From Tulasnella sp. 424 (taxonomy: Eukaryota; Basidiomycota; Agaricomycetes; Cantharellales; Tulasnellaceae), in contig WSUB01000181.1 of assembly GCA_019633425.1 (NCBI GenBank), forward strand, positions 1 through 64,000: DNA of 64,000 bases. Direction: 5' to 3'. Below the pieces are notes generated by a model that was not told the origin of the DNA, did no database searches, and saw only the letters and a program-made list of their open reading frames with translations. Shown piece by piece: positions 33,187 through 45,868 of the stretch. The position numbers were made by a program, and so were the translations under genes. Positions within the stretch are counted from its first letter, which is position 1. Each line of letters opens with the position of its first letter.

Positions 33187-35921
33187 ATGCCCCGATTCCT
33201 GCTTTCCACCTTTTCCCATCTCTCCATATCTCCCACTATGCTTGATTCTTATGCCCATTACTCTAATTTCTACCATGCCTACCGGTTAGGATTTTACTCC
33301 CTTCCACTAATTTTCTCACTGGCGGCAGCGGCGGTGACCGCCTGCCTTGGGGTAGTCTTTGTTCGGTATGGTCAAACAGTATTTCAACGTCCGAGCAGCA
33401 CAAAAGCCCAGGCTGGACGTTCGTTTACTCTCTCCCCTAAAACATCGTACTCGAAACCCATGAAGCACCCAACGGAGCATCATTCACCAACGAAGCAATC
33501 ATTCCAATCCGCGGGCATTCTTCGACATTCGCCGGATCATCCCCGAATCCTCAAGCTCCCTGTGTATCGGCCTATAGAGCGTCCAAGTCCAAAATACCCA
33601 TTTATAAAGGGTAAATTTCGCGAAGCGTTGGAGGAAGATGTACTACAGGGGGGATTCATTAGTGCCGAGAGTCTCGGCGGAACGTCGCGCAGCGTTCTGC
33701 ATGAATCGACGGGAGAAGGTCAGTTTCTTTGTCTTCAATTGGCAGGAATCCCGCTATTCAGTGACTTGCGGCTTAAACTCTTATTTCTTAGACCCTGAAT
33801 CTCTTCTGGAGGCTTCTCCCGAGTGCGGAAAACCCCTCCCTACTTCACGTGAACCAGGGTGGACGTTCGGCGAAGAGCTCCCCGTCCCCGACTCTTCAGA
33901 GGGTGAGACTCGAGTTCCTCGTTAACATTTTGATCTTCCCTTGTGGCTATCTGCTTACGCATCGGATGCAACCTATTAAACAGATGCTACTTACGAAATC
34001 TGGAGCAAACTGTTGACATATAAATCTAGGAGAGAGCGCGTTCTACAGAGTGCCAAAGCAGTGGTTGAGCCAGCGCAGCCGCCCGCACCTGCCGCCGTTC
34101 AGCAAGAAGAGTTCCCGATTCATATTCAGCCGATCCCCGAGCCAGTAGCGTCTGCTTCTGACCTGGTCCCATCAAACTCCGTTGAATTGGGAGCCCATGC
34201 GGCTGAAATCTTGGGTATGATTGATAGGCGCGGTAAAGAAGGGTCGAGCCTTGCGGATCACGGAGTGAGTCCTAGACCTTGCCTGTTATCACACCTGAGC
34301 TAATACCACGACTCCTCCGTGTAATTTCCAGAATTCCATTCAATCTGGCTGTGCATGGAACCGTGGCTTCGTGGATCCTCGACAGCCAATAACCCATACT
34401 TATGGATCAATCGATGCTCGATGTCAGCCTTGCATCGAGAACCGGGAACAGGTATCCGAAGCCACCCATCACCGTCCTATCACAACCTTGCAGGAAGACG
34501 TCGAGATGACCGAGGACTGCGGTGATTGGCCCTGTGTCCTGTCGCCCCATTTACAGGGACAAGACCCGACGGACTTGATGGAAATCGACCAAGTCGAGAT
34601 GATTCCCGCAATCGCCACGAGAGGCAACGAAGTAAACCCTTTCACCAGCGATTGCCTCCTGGACACGTGGATCCAGTCGAAGGAACAACAACTGTCGGGT
34701 TTTGGTTGGATGGGAGGATACACTTCGAGCACGCTGGCTACTTGGCCGCACAAGCCAATATCAGCCGATTCCCAGATATACTGCTTGGATATGGAAGTCG
34801 ATTTGGCCGAAGATGTGGAAATGGGGATTGAGGTACGTAAAGCATGGATTCAGTTTGACGAAGCGACTAATAACCTTTGGTACTTCTATTCTTCTTTTCG
34901 GTGGTAGGAGCGGGAAGGAAATGTTCAACGGGGTTCTTCTACGTTTGAGCCGCCCGGGCCTGCATGGAACATGGTCGTCATACCGCCAGGATCAGGGGAT
35001 AATCAAATTATTCAACCGCCATTGCCCAGCATCGTCTCCAACCAAATCCAGCGCGCTGCGTCCTTGACTTCTGCGTTGCAAACAAGTCTCATGGAACCAT
35101 TTTTATTATGCCCACCAATGGAGAACCTTCCGTTGATCCGGCTAGAGCCTGCCCCTCCCATTTATCCCCAGGTTACTCCAGAGCAGTACAACTTACCGCC
35201 AGTACTCGGGTCTATTCCATCATCGGTCGCTCTTGATTATCCACGTGAGGGTGGCGGCCATTGGATCCCGCCGGATCGGTCCATGGCAACACTAGCCCCG
35301 TTATCACGGCAACTTCCTGGGAGCGGCTTTCTTTCCCCGGTCAACGCCAAGCCGACCAATCCCTTCGATGATTTACCGGCTCTGTCGTTTACGCCTGGTA
35401 CCACTGGCCAGCTCACCTCGACGGGTCGATCGTACTTAAACCTTCCGACTCCTCTAACGAGTACCGGACCAAATGTCTCACTGTTCCCGAGCCCTGGAGT
35501 TGTCCCAGTAAGTGCCATTTCTGACCTGTGGGGCTGATTGAGGACATAAAGCTGACACTAACGTGCGCCGTCTCGCCCGCAGGGAGTAAATGCCAATCCG
35601 ATTCCAGAAATAGACCCCGAAGCTTTCCTGAACGAGGCAATCAAGGGTGAGCCACTTGTGTCACAGCATGGCGGCCCAACTGTTGGTCTCGACATTGGCT
35701 TCGTTAATCTAAGCGGTGATGATTTCGTTCCATACGAGGACGATGGTGGAGAAGAAGGTGAAGACGATGAAGACTGGAGCGGCGATGAGGGTTGGGAAGA
35801 GGTAATCGGGACCACATCGTTGGATTTGAATCTGCATGGAGCGCCTTTGGTGCCCCCAATTGCTGGGGCAAGAGAGGAGTTGGTGATTACGTTGGGCTTG
35901 GAGGCAGAGGAGAATGGATAA
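33187..35921 (+). CDS. Hypothetical protein with N-terminal membrane segment and acidic C-terminus
   Basis: A ~787-aa protein (770 aa if it starts at ATG 33238). Inferred exons: 33187-33718, 33792-33902, 33984-34264, 34332-34832, 34908-35507, 35583-35921; the phases of all joins agree. One hydrophobic segment (LPLIFSLAAAAVTACLGVVF, ~residues 38-57) suggests a single membrane anchor. The rest is hydrophilic and rich in Pro, Ser and Glu, with a strongly acidic run near the C-terminus (EDDGGEEGEDDEDW). No enzymatic domain is recognised. It lies in tandem with PRP17 on the same strand. It could be a nuclear-envelope or ER-anchored scaffold, but nothing in the sequence decides this. Confidence 0.7.
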
Positions 35922-37093
35922 GCCGCAGACCGGACAGGGTTTAGCACCCTCGTAATGCGGGTGAGGCTAATACGGGGGCCGCGGCTTGCTAATCAAGCGG
36001 TTGGGAAAATTAAGGCTCTAATTCCGCCGCTATTCATAACGTGTAATCCTCTCGGAGCCGAAGAAGTTTGGGAACTTCGCTCAGGAAAAAAGCCAAGCTG
36101 TCGGATTCGTCCTGGCTCTGCTTAATAATAACATGGAAACCTTTTAGTATCAATGCAGGGCACGAGTGTAACTATATACTCCCATTTTTCCCTGGTTTAT
36201 ATTCTGCCGAATATCCCGGTCACTGGGAATAGTCGAGCCTGTTCACATTGAAGAGTGTCTTGGTCAGGAACTTCACGGACATCCGTGTTATGTCCGTGAG
36301 ACCTCATCCTACCGTGGGCTGCGGCTCCCTTAAGCACCAGCTGAGCAGAGCACCTAGCATCAATACAAGATATTGCAGCCCGGACGCCCTTACCGGATGC
36401 CCAACGTAATCATCACTACTTATTGGTAGCCTCGTTCAAACCCCATATGGGTGAAAGATCAAAGTGTCGACACCCAGCCTCACAAGGAGACTAGAAGCTC
36501 TGCGTTATGCAGATATGAAATGGTGAAGAGAAAATAAACTCTCGATTTTTAAAGCAATTTTCACTGTTGTGTGTTCTCTCCTTTCCTATCAACCGGACAC
36601 GTTATCGCTCCTTACTCAGGGTCGCCGTACTCCCTGACTTCGCCTCCTTGTCGCCCTGGAAGCCCTGCGCACGGATCTCGGGGTCCGGCTTTTTTCGCTT
36701 TTTTTTTTGGAACACGCCTTCGCCTTTCTCCGGAGGGGAAATCCTAGGCACTAAGCCATTCCTTGACTATTCTGACCCAACTATCCGGCTGGCCAAGTTT
36801 CCGGGTGTCGGTGCCTGGTTGGGACGTTACGAACTTCTATTTCAAAATGGATTGGAGGATTTTTTCGATCATTCCCGTTGCACCGTTGCCGCCGTTGTTT
36901 TCCACCGTTCGTGGCTGCGGCTTGGCGGGGGCCAACCTTCTGCATGTCTCGTCTTCCCATCAGGCGCCCTCGCGACGTATAAAAGGTTGGCGTTCCTGCG
37001 CCCCCGATCTCTCGCTTCCCCTTCTTGCCCCTCGCGGTGATCATTTTCGCTACTACTCTGCCAACCGCGGCCTGTTTATAACCTGTAAACATC
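35922..37093. other. Intergenic region upstream of the F-box gene
   Basis: Contains a T11 run at ~36700 and pyrimidine-rich sequence typical of fungal promoters. An open frame at 36567-37040 has no recognisable content and ends before the F-box start. Confidence 0.5.
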
Positions 37094-39465
37094 ATGACCG
37101 CTCCTTGCGTGGTTCCTCAACAAGAGGTAGTACTGCTCTGCTCCCTTTTGGTGTTGGCCTTCGACTGAACCAGTTTCTCTCCTTCAGGCATCTGGGTTGG
37201 CGGGAGAACCTCGCCCCTTGGAGGAGAATTCCTTGACCGCAGCCGATCCCAGCGCCGCGACGGGGAACGAATCTCCGCCTGCTTGCTCATCAAGATCCTC
37301 CCCGACGCTTTCCCCTCGTCTATCCGACGGGCGGTCGGCCGTGTCGTCGGATCCCAACACGCCCTTGGTTCCGCTCGTAGCTCTACCTAATAAGCATGCA
37401 TTACCAAATGAAGAGTGGCTCTCTCAAGCGTTGAATCGGGTTCATCCCATCCATCTGCTTCCGGTTGAGCTTCTTGGTCTCATGTTTCAGTGGGGAACAT
37501 GGGCGGATCCAGCCACCTTTCCGACTCTCGTCTCACAAGGTGCGCCGTTCATTTCTTCCCACATCCTTTCGCTACATTCTAATTATTCTTCTACGAGACT
37601 AGTGTCTTCGGCCTGGCGTACACTTGCTCTTACAACTTCATCACTCTGGACTTACATCAACCTATCCGGCTCGCATCCCTACGACAAGGCCCGTCTCTGG
37701 ATATCTCGCGCTTTCCCATCCTCCTCTGCGTCAACTCTCCTTCGCATCTCGTTTGACATATCGGAAGGCTTTGACCCAAGTCCTGACGAGATGCAAGAGG
37801 CCATGTCTTTCGTCCTTCCCTACATCGATCGATGGGGAAGCTTTTCGGTTCGCGTCCATCCAGATGCGTTGCAGGTCTGCTTGGAGACCCTATGCTCCTT
37901 GCCGAAAACGTTACGAGCAAGGCGGTTAAAGCACCTTCGGATCGAGAGCACGGAGTTTGACGCGGAAGAACAGTGGGATAACCTCTTCAACGATGATCTA
38001 CCTGCGTTGGAGAGTATCTGGTTAGCGGGGGTCAGTGTTCCCTGGAATGGGCCATTGCTCATGGCGGGAGATGGGCTCAAACACCTACATATCGGAATGT
38101 TCGAAGAAGACTCTCCTGGGGCTCCCTCGCTACCAGAGTTCGTTGCAATCTTAACTCGGAACGCGGGAACCCTCGTCTCGCTTACCGTGGATGAGTCGAA
38201 CATAACCCACGACGACGTCGAAGGCTCAGATCCAGAACTGGAAAAAGAACTGGTCTTGCCCAATTTGGAGATACTACAGATGACGCAGTTAGATCGGGAT
38301 GTTTACTGGTGGATGGTGCGACGCTTAAGATGTCCGAAGGTGGTGGAGTACACGGGGAACCCAGGACAACATGACATGGAGTTCAATAATATGGTCCAGA
38401 ACCAACCCCGAGCGAGTCCGTTCCCCAATGTCAGGCGGTTGAAATCCCAGTACAGTGAGTGTTTTTGGCTCCTCTCTGGCTATATGACGTGTTGACCTTG
38501 CACGTCGTGGCATCCCTCAATGTTCTTTCCAGCTGTTGTCGAGAAAGGATATGTAATTCTGGCCAAGATGTTTAGGATGCTGAGGAAGCTGGAGGCAGTA
38601 GAGTTTTATCAGTGCAGACTTTGCCCTGCTGTTAGCGAGTGTGAGTCCTCTCCGGTGTTGTTTTCAACTCGAAAAGGCCGTCGAACTCAAGACTCTCTCG
38701 GTATCAGCTTTCATTTGGGACCCAAAAGAACCTCGCGGAATTGCTTTGAAAGAACTCACTTTTATTGCAACCCGGGGGTTGAGCGCCGAGGTGTTGACTC
38801 GGATCGTCAAGTCGAGAAATGAAGTTGAGAGCCGTCCGAAGGGAAACGATCTCGACCAGCCCTATCCTCCAAAGCTGGAAAAGCTTGTTCTTAGGGGGTG
38901 CGCCGTGAGCCTTGCGGCCGAGGATATGAAGTACCTTAAGCTAAACGTTGAGAGATTCGAGTGGAGTGAGTCTGTGGAGGTGCGTGCTATTTGGTTTCAT
39001 TACTCGACGAGAGCGTTCTTTTGGATTGCTGACAACTACTTGGATTCCGCTTAAAGTCCCATGAGGAGTGAAACCGGACTCGTGGTTCAGAGGCTTCGTT
39101 AGACAGAGCACAAGCCGCCGTCACAAGCCTTCACGCACATCACCTAGTCCCAGAACTTCAAACGCTGCAAATATTGCGCAACTTCCGAGGCTCTCCGGTC
39201 ATCCTGCGACGGATATTAAGTCAACCACCCGAAAGACCGACGTTGGTGCGAGTCGGACAGCGGCACTTTGGTTCTCAGCTACGATTCGATAATTATGGAT
39301 CATCGTGTATGAACTTATATACTATCAACATGGTCGTTGTCATCGAGCGCCGGTCGAGGCTAAACAAGGTCGCGCCCAGCCATTTGGGAATCGAGTACCT
39401 TTCAAAATACCATCCTGCCCTCAGATGAATGGGCCGCCGCATCGTCGTACTTGTTTGAGAGCTAA
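37094..39465 (+). CDS. F-box domain protein
   Basis: A ~662-aa F-box protein, expected to recruit substrates to an SCF (Skp1-Cullin-F-box) ubiquitin ligase. Inferred exons: 37094-37126, 37188-38454, 38533-38640, 38708-38979, 39093-39304, 39369-39465. After a Ser/Pro-rich start, the F-box reads VHPIHLLPVELLGLMFQWG, then VSSAWRTLALTTSSLWTYI, the arrangement seen in the large basidiomycete F-box families. The remainder has leucine-rich segments of LRR character. The 3' part is the least certain: intron 4 would be 113 nt, long for this region. The downstream exons were chosen because they give an unbroken, protein-like end (ILPSDEWAAASSYLFES and stop). A shorter version ending at 39071 is possible. 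The substrate is unknown. Confidence 0.75.
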
Positions 39466-40053
39466 CCTGCCTAGATTTCGGGGGCGCCGTTACTGTGGGT
39501 GAACAAGCAAAGAGCCGTGATCCGACAGCCCGCGACGCCGAGTCTATCGAGGAAACGCTAAAATCTGTCGGCCGACTGGTATTGGATGCAGGTTCACTTT
39601 GTCGACGCGATACCAGATTACAGGAACTAGAACTCCATTCACGTTATCGACTGTTGTCCGAATCCCCTTCTTGGAACCAACCACATCCACCACCTCGCTT
39701 ATCGACTTCTCATGCGGCCACACCCAGCATGAATGCGTCAATACGAAATTGAATCATGAGTTCTCCACCGTTGAGTTGAAGCTAACAACTGCCCGTCATC
39801 AGAGGTTATCTGATTATTTTTGTCTAGGGTGACTGTGACATCCTGTAAGTCATGCTGGTGTTCTCGATCGAATCTCGGTAAAACGATGATAAGAGCACCT
39901 TCTGTTCAAACTTTCACTCCGAAGTAGACGTTGACAAGGGGTCACTCGTCTCAGCGCCTTAATGGAGCTTCTCAGTCAGTTGCATCGCTTAGGGCGTTGG
40001 AGACAATCGCACTGATACCTTGTGGCAACCTGCTCGACTTGTCGGTCTCCGTT
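39466..40053. other. Convergent intergenic region
   Basis: Between the F-box gene (+) and a short minus-strand gene. The plus strand at ~39481-39650 looks exon-like (frame with EETLKSVGRLVLDAG), but it follows the inferred stop and no in-frame splice was found. Confidence 0.4.
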
Positions 40054-40468
40054 TCACAGGTCTTCCGAGCTTTGGCCTCCGGATGATTCCTATCGATATG
40101 GTCTCTAGGTCACGGTAAGTCGTTATACATACTGAACGCTGGACGTACGGATACATCTCGCTGAGCAATCTTGGTGAGGAGGCGGGGGAGTCGACCAGCT
40201 CCTTTGCTAAATCATCCCCCCATTCACTTCCACTTGCAACAGCAAACACAGAGGATGAGTCGGACCGCACAATAGATGCAGCAAAGGCCTTGCTTTTCTT
40301 CTCTGCGAGCCCTGCGGCCCCATCGTTTTTAGAAGCATGGCTGGGAGGATCCGCTAGAAGTGGTAGGAAGAGGTCGATGGTGTTGGTTCTGGTCTGTACG
40401 CCTGGTGATGGTGCTAAGTCTTCAGAGGTAGGTTGCATTGGGGTTAGGTCGTCAGGCAGATGGGACAT
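40054..40468 (-). CDS. Hypothetical short protein
   Basis: A ~120-aa protein of unknown function. The start is clear (MSHLPDDLTPMQPTSEDLAP). The first exon (40468 to ~40134) is polar and rich in Ser, Asp and Ala, with no motif recognised. A GTATGT donor follows YPYVQRS, and a 43-nt intron to an acceptor near 40091 would give the acidic end ESSGGQSSEDL. Without splicing the frame continues to 39989 with a basic tail. Both 3' ends are possible. A long protein-like 5' exon and divergence from flanking genes support a real gene, but only moderately. Confidence 0.45.
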
Positions 40469-40771
40469 TGTAGGTTAATGCGTAGGGAAGCGGAGACGGG
40501 GTGTATGGTCAAGCGCCGGTTCTTGACTCCACGCTTAGCGCGTGGGGGTCTTGGGGTAGATATCCTGAGCACGGGAAGCTGACACCACGGCGTGCGCAGA
40601 TATCTGGATCACGGAGAGAACAGTCGAATGAGATCGCTTGATCTTATCATTTCTCCGATTTGCTAGATTGCATTCACTCGAGAGGTCACGTAACAGATTT
40701 CCATAGTTAGGAGCGTAAGCTACATCGATGATCGCCCATACAATAAATCCTAGATAATAACCATAATTGTT
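40469..40771. other. Short intergenic region
   Basis: About 300 bp between the short hypothetical gene and the 3' end of the Rad9-like gene, both on the minus strand. Nothing recognised. Confidence 0.5.
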
Positions 40772-43700
40772 TCAAGAGTCCAATGGAAGTAGATGGCCAC
40801 CAATGAGGCATTGCTTAAACCAGCTAATGGTGCCAACAGGGGGCAAAGTAAGCCCTGCAGTGGCTTTCTTGAAAGAGGCCAGCTTGTCGTCACTGACCAC
40901 GATGTGATCATATGTGGACAGCCGACGTGACGCCTTCTTGTGGTCGGTGACCAGTTCAACACTGGCAGCACCGAGGGCACACATCATTTGCACATATCGA
41001 CCTGGAACACTCGGATCCGATCCTTTACCCTGCAAGCAATTCTATCAGCTGTGTTCACATTCAAATTTCGATCCAGAACTCACCTTAGGTGATACAAGGA
41101 TGCAGAGAACCTTGAGTTCACCCCACGGACGCCGAATAACTCTGCTCCTGAAGGGGTTATGCAGGAGTTGCAAGTCTGTCGACCAAGCAGAGTCCCAAAG
41201 TTGGGACACTTCGGCGCTAAGATAATCCGAGCGTCCAGCTGATAGAAGATACTGTTGCCAAGTATTTTCACTCTATATCCAGAAGAATTAGTGGTCTGAA
41301 AAGCTAGAGATGCATATTCTCGGCGGCTTACCCCTGCAAGGCAGTCAGTGATCCATTGGGTGGAAACACACGGAACGCCAAGTGCGAGCGCCATGAGGTA
41401 CTTGACGGTTTGTGTTGACTTGTCCGCTAGCAGGAGGACGTTGGTGATACCTGCCTTGTTGAGAACCCACTTGATGTCCTTCCGGCCAGAGATGTTACCG
41501 TGCCCCTCGATAGAATACACTTCATCCCAGTTGCTCGCGACATAACCACCAGCTCGTTCAATATCCTTCTTCAGCCGATCCTTCCGCGCCTCCGGTACTC
41601 CAGAATCCGGATGATGGGTGATCACGAATACGATTCCAGAAAACAGGCCGCCTTTCTCCGGCCCCCTCGTACCAGCGCGTCCTCCTTGCTGTCGTGGCGC
41701 GGACCCCGGAAGGGCGTAATGAACACGGCGAGTGGATGGTGGAGCATCGGCGACTGGTTTAGGTGCTGGTGTTGCCAAGCTTGCTTCGTTCGAATTAGTT
41801 CCAGTGTTGGTCGAGAACGAGTTGATTTCCGCAAGCTCGACGTCGTCAATTTCCAACCTGCGGTCGACCCATTGACGCTCCACCTCCTTCTCAGATACTC
41901 GGAGGTTCTTGCTTTCGATGGTCGCCTCCTCCTGAGACCCGTTGCGATGGTTGATGACCACGTCCACACTCCATTTCCCTGCGACACCCCAACCGGCAAT
42001 GTCCGTGACTTTGGCGATCTGTCGGGCCTTGCCATTGACAATCAGCACATCCCCAACTCTCAAGTCCCCTCGGCGCATTTTGGAAACGTCCACTTCCATG
42101 GAATCTCCATCGTCGAACAAGACCGTAAACCTTGCACGGTTGCGAGTGTTTTGAGCCGTTACTCGACCGGGATAGAACGACCTGTCCGTCCAGCGAGCGA
42201 AAACACGACTTGTGGGGCCCAAGGAAGTTCTCTGCTTCTTTGCTGATCGCCTTGTGCTGCCAGCAGAGCCTGGGGTTACCGGTCTTACTGAACCTGCCCT
42301 CGTCCTCGAACTTGAGCGGGTAACTCTGCTGCCTCTCGTGGAACCTGAACCTCTTCCACGACTTGACGACCGACCTCTGGCGGTCGAGGAGCGAGAGGCA
42401 GGTCGGGGTGGAGGTGGGGGTGTTTGAGGCGACTCGACGTCCATGTCGGCTGTTTCTTGAGATGTTTCGGTCTCCTCGGCGACAGTGTCGGGGACGGCCA
42501 ACCGAGTTTGGGGAGCAGGAGCAGGGGTTCGGCGAGTGGCGGGTCGAGATACCTGCCTTCCCTGAGTGGGTGACGACATGGGACCTTGCCCTGCAACATC
42601 CTGCATCTCGTCGTCTTCATCCTGTGGAGGCGGAACGTCGATGGTAATGCGCCTTCGCTTCTTGCCATCATCCCTCTCTTGCCTCGCCTTTGAATGATAC
42701 TGCCTAGCGGGCGTTACTTCTCTGGCAGGTCGTCGACGAGTCTTTGGGGAGAATGACGCCTCATCCGTGGGTTCCTCCGGTTCTACTGCCGTTACGGAAA
42801 TCTGAGCCTCTTGCTCGGTCGAGATTTGCATCTGCTGGAATGTGCGTTTGCGAGTGTTCGGCGGCCCCACATTGAAAGGTCGTATCGGAGGGTTTGGTGG
42901 ACCTGGGCGAGAACTTCGGGGAGCCCTCGATGCACCCGCAATCACCGCTGCCAATGGCCGCTCCGGTGAACTAGCGGAAGAACCGTATCGAACCTGTCCA
43001 CGACTTGGTGAAATACCGACTCTTGGTCTTGTCGGAGAGCTTGAACGGTGACCAGGGTCCGATGGAGGTTGGGGAGTTGCAGCAACCACATCCTCTTGAT
43101 CCCGACGTCCAACTTTTAGTCTGAGACCGGTACTTGGCCCAGTTGGAAACCTTGGCGGTTCAGGTACGCCGAGTCTGGGTCGAAGAGCTCGAGTAGGTGG
43201 GAAGATATTCGGTTTCGCCGTTGTCGACGGTTGCATCGTTCGCTCAAGCAAGGGTGGAGGAGCCAGAGGGGCCACGTTCGGGTTCCGAGCGGGCGTCACT
43301 GGTCTCCTCTGTGGTGAGGCTGTAGTTGGCTCTGGGACAGAGGACGACTTGGCCTGTTCATCACCTCCACTTCCACTTCCGCTCACATTCCCTCCATAGT
43401 CGAGGCGGCGCGAAACCACAGGGACGTCAACTGCACTTCCGGGTATATTGTCACTCCCTTCCATCGAGACTCCATGTGGGTCAGGAACCGTGAAGCGTTC
43501 GCGAGCCATTTGAGCGAGTGGATGCTGGCTGTCTTGGACTTCACCGGGTTGGGTTGGGGTATAGTCCATCGGGGCGTCAAACACAGGTACATCTTGCGGA
43601 GTGGAGGGTGCTGGCAAAGCAGCAGCTGCGGCGGCAGCTAGACGTCTCCTGGTTTCTTCAGACGACTCGTACGACAAGGGAGTCAATCCTCTAGGCCCTT

Positions 43701-45868
43701 CCCCGAACACCGGCGGGACTGCAGATGGAGGTTGACCAGGATTCGAGGGGTTGCTAGATTTTTGGGATTCGGATGGTACTGACGGAACTTTGGCGTTGAA
43801 ATCGAATCCGATGGAGTCAGCGGGTAATTTGGATCGATTGCTGCTGGATCCCGAAGTATTGGACGGAGTAGCTCCGATAATGACGCTATCCGAGCCTATA
43901 ACAGCAGACGCAATGATAGCGGAATGGCCTTCTACGGACATCTGCGACATTTGGGATGACAGCTGTTCTTCCTCTTCGTCGACAGATGAGACCACTTGCT
44001 TCTCCTTTCCTTTGAGGGTCGAAGGACGGACGTTGCGTGAAGAGGGAGCCATGCTCGCGTTTCTGTCTTGAAAGGCATGCCTCGCTCGAGGAGACCCTTG
44101 AGGCGCTGGTAGTTGAGGAGTCGAGAACACAGGGTCCTGGCCAACACGTGTTGCCCTTGCGGACTGGGGATCTGGTCTTGTCGGTGTAGACCGTTTTGGA
44201 GGGGATGTCGGGCGTCTAGGAGAAGCTGGGCGACGCGGTGAAGCGGGGCGGACTGCAAACAAAAGAAACGGTTTTTTGTAAACGAACCCGTCGCAAAGGA
44301 CAGAGTCGGCCGTCAAAGCCACATACCTGATGTTCCTACTCCAAGATGCCGTTCAGTTTCTGTCTCAAATGGTCCGCTGCTGCTTCCGCCTTGCAATCTT
44401 TGAATCGGGATTGACAAGCCGTGGGCGTCTTCGCTCCGCAACCACCGTTCTCGTTCCTCGGCAGCTGTCAGCCTCACGAACGAGTCCTCAGACTGGGAAG
44501 TAGTAGTTGATGGTCGAGGGCGAAGAGCGGTAGTTGGGGTGGTCGTTGGCCTTCCGCGGCGAGCTGAACGGGCGGATGAGCCTGATGGGTGGCGTGAATG
44601 GCCAGAGGTACGAGCTGGAGTGCTTGGCGGTGGATAGTTGCTTCGCATTTGCAGGTCTCGATGAACTGGCGGCTGCGACTTTGCCCTTGGTTGTGAATTA
44701 GAACTGGAGGAGTCTGCTCCGGTGGTAGGTTCGTCTTCGGGCGTTGGTCGACTCCTGTCCTCTGGTGGTGCGGTGTCGCGATGTCGTCCTGCTAAAAGAA
44801 CAAAGGTTAGCATCGTCGCGCGTAAAAAAGCATCCCAGACGTAATGCGAGATTACCTAGAGGCCTGAGACGAGGATTCTGCTGTTTTTTGCCGGAAGCAG
44901 ATCGGGCGATGCGAAGTGTTGGATTCTGGACTGGCGGGACTTCTGGCGAATTAGTGTCTGATGTCACTGGGGGATGAAGCGAAGGAGAGGTCGACGATGG
45001 CGAGGTATTTAAGGGGGCGACGATGGCAGTGGTGCCGCCGGTCTTTGTAGCGTTGTGAGGGCTGGTAGTAGCAACAGATAAAGAGCCGGTGGACGGTGCC
45101 GACGCGGAGGATTGACGGGCGGACGACGCTGAAGGCTGTGGGTTGTTCTCCTTGGATGATTCAGAAACGTCTCGCGGGTCGACGGGCGCGTCCGTGCCTT
45201 TGTGGTGCTGAGGGCGTCGACGAGGGAATGGGAAAAAAGCAGTGTAAAAAGAGAGCGCATAACGCGTTGTTAAAATTGAGTCACATGGTCGTGTTTGAGG
45301 AAACAAGTCACCTGATCAGATGACGGAGATACGTCGGTGCCGAGACCGAAGACGTCTTCGCTGTGGTGCACGCTGTCCACTGGAGGTGTGCGGCGGTTGA
45401 GGACTGTGAGGTGTTTTGAGAGGCCACCAGGTGCGGGCTGTGGGCGGCCTTCATTCGGTGCAGAGAACGGGTGGGACTCTTCTTCTTCATTTCCGAGACC
45501 CACAAAAGCCCCTCTCGGCCCCAGCAACGATTCGTCGTCCCCAATGCTGTCGTCCAAAATGGCACGAAGCGACATTTCCACCATCCCAGAAGAGTGAATA
45601 GGAGATTGCGGCGCCGACGACAACGACGACGACGGTGCTGTTCCGCGTTGCAATTGGGTTTGAGGATTCATGAGGTTTGCGATGAGCGATGCCTGGTCGA
45701 GCGAATCTTCGTCTTCTTGGGATAACATGCTAAGCTCAAGAAATTTGTCCCGTTAGCTGAGAAACGCTGGGCATGTCGAGGAGGAATGGGGACGTACGCG
45801 ACGCTAGATGGTGTCGCTTGGACTAGCGGCACTACTACACCGCCTGCTTCCAAGTCACTGCTGCCCAT
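40772..45868 (-). CDS. RAD9: Rad9/Crb2/53BP1-type DNA-damage checkpoint mediator (Tudor + tandem BRCT)
   Basis: A ~1556-aa nuclear protein. Exons: 45868-45798, 45729-45312, 45207-44856, 44788-44327, 44252-41332, 41272-41084, 41029-40772; all phases agree. The order is that of the Rad9/Crb2/53BP1 family: a long disordered Ser/Pro-rich region with SQ/TQ sites near the N-terminus (MLSQEDE, NPQTQ), a Tudor module at ~1115-1235 (ARWTDRSFYPGRV, then FTVLFDDGDSMEVDV), and paired BRCT domains from ~1300 to the end (GLFSGIVFVITHH...CVSTQWITDCLAG and WQQYLLSAGRSDYL, then HIVVSDDKLASF...ISWFKQCLIGGHLLPLD). Family members bind modified histones at breaks, are phosphorylated by ATR/ATM kinases and activate Chk1/Rad53. 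The intron after LAG restores the canonical WxxYLL block of the first BRCT; reading through that intron loses it. Orthology is inferred from domain order. Confidence 0.88.

Noticed and set aside
36567..37040. Long plus-strand open frame upstream of the F-box gene
   Set aside because: No recognisable content. It overlaps a pyrimidine-rich promoter-like region and has no splice link to the F-box gene.
39481..39690. Exon-like sequence after the F-box gene
   Set aside because: It follows the inferred stop, and the only intron that could include it would be shorter than ~40 nt.
41080..41331. Unspliced end of the Rad9-like gene at 41080
   Set aside because: It destroys the conserved WxxYLL segment of the first BRCT and omits the second. 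Splicing at 41331/41272 and 41083/41029 restores both.
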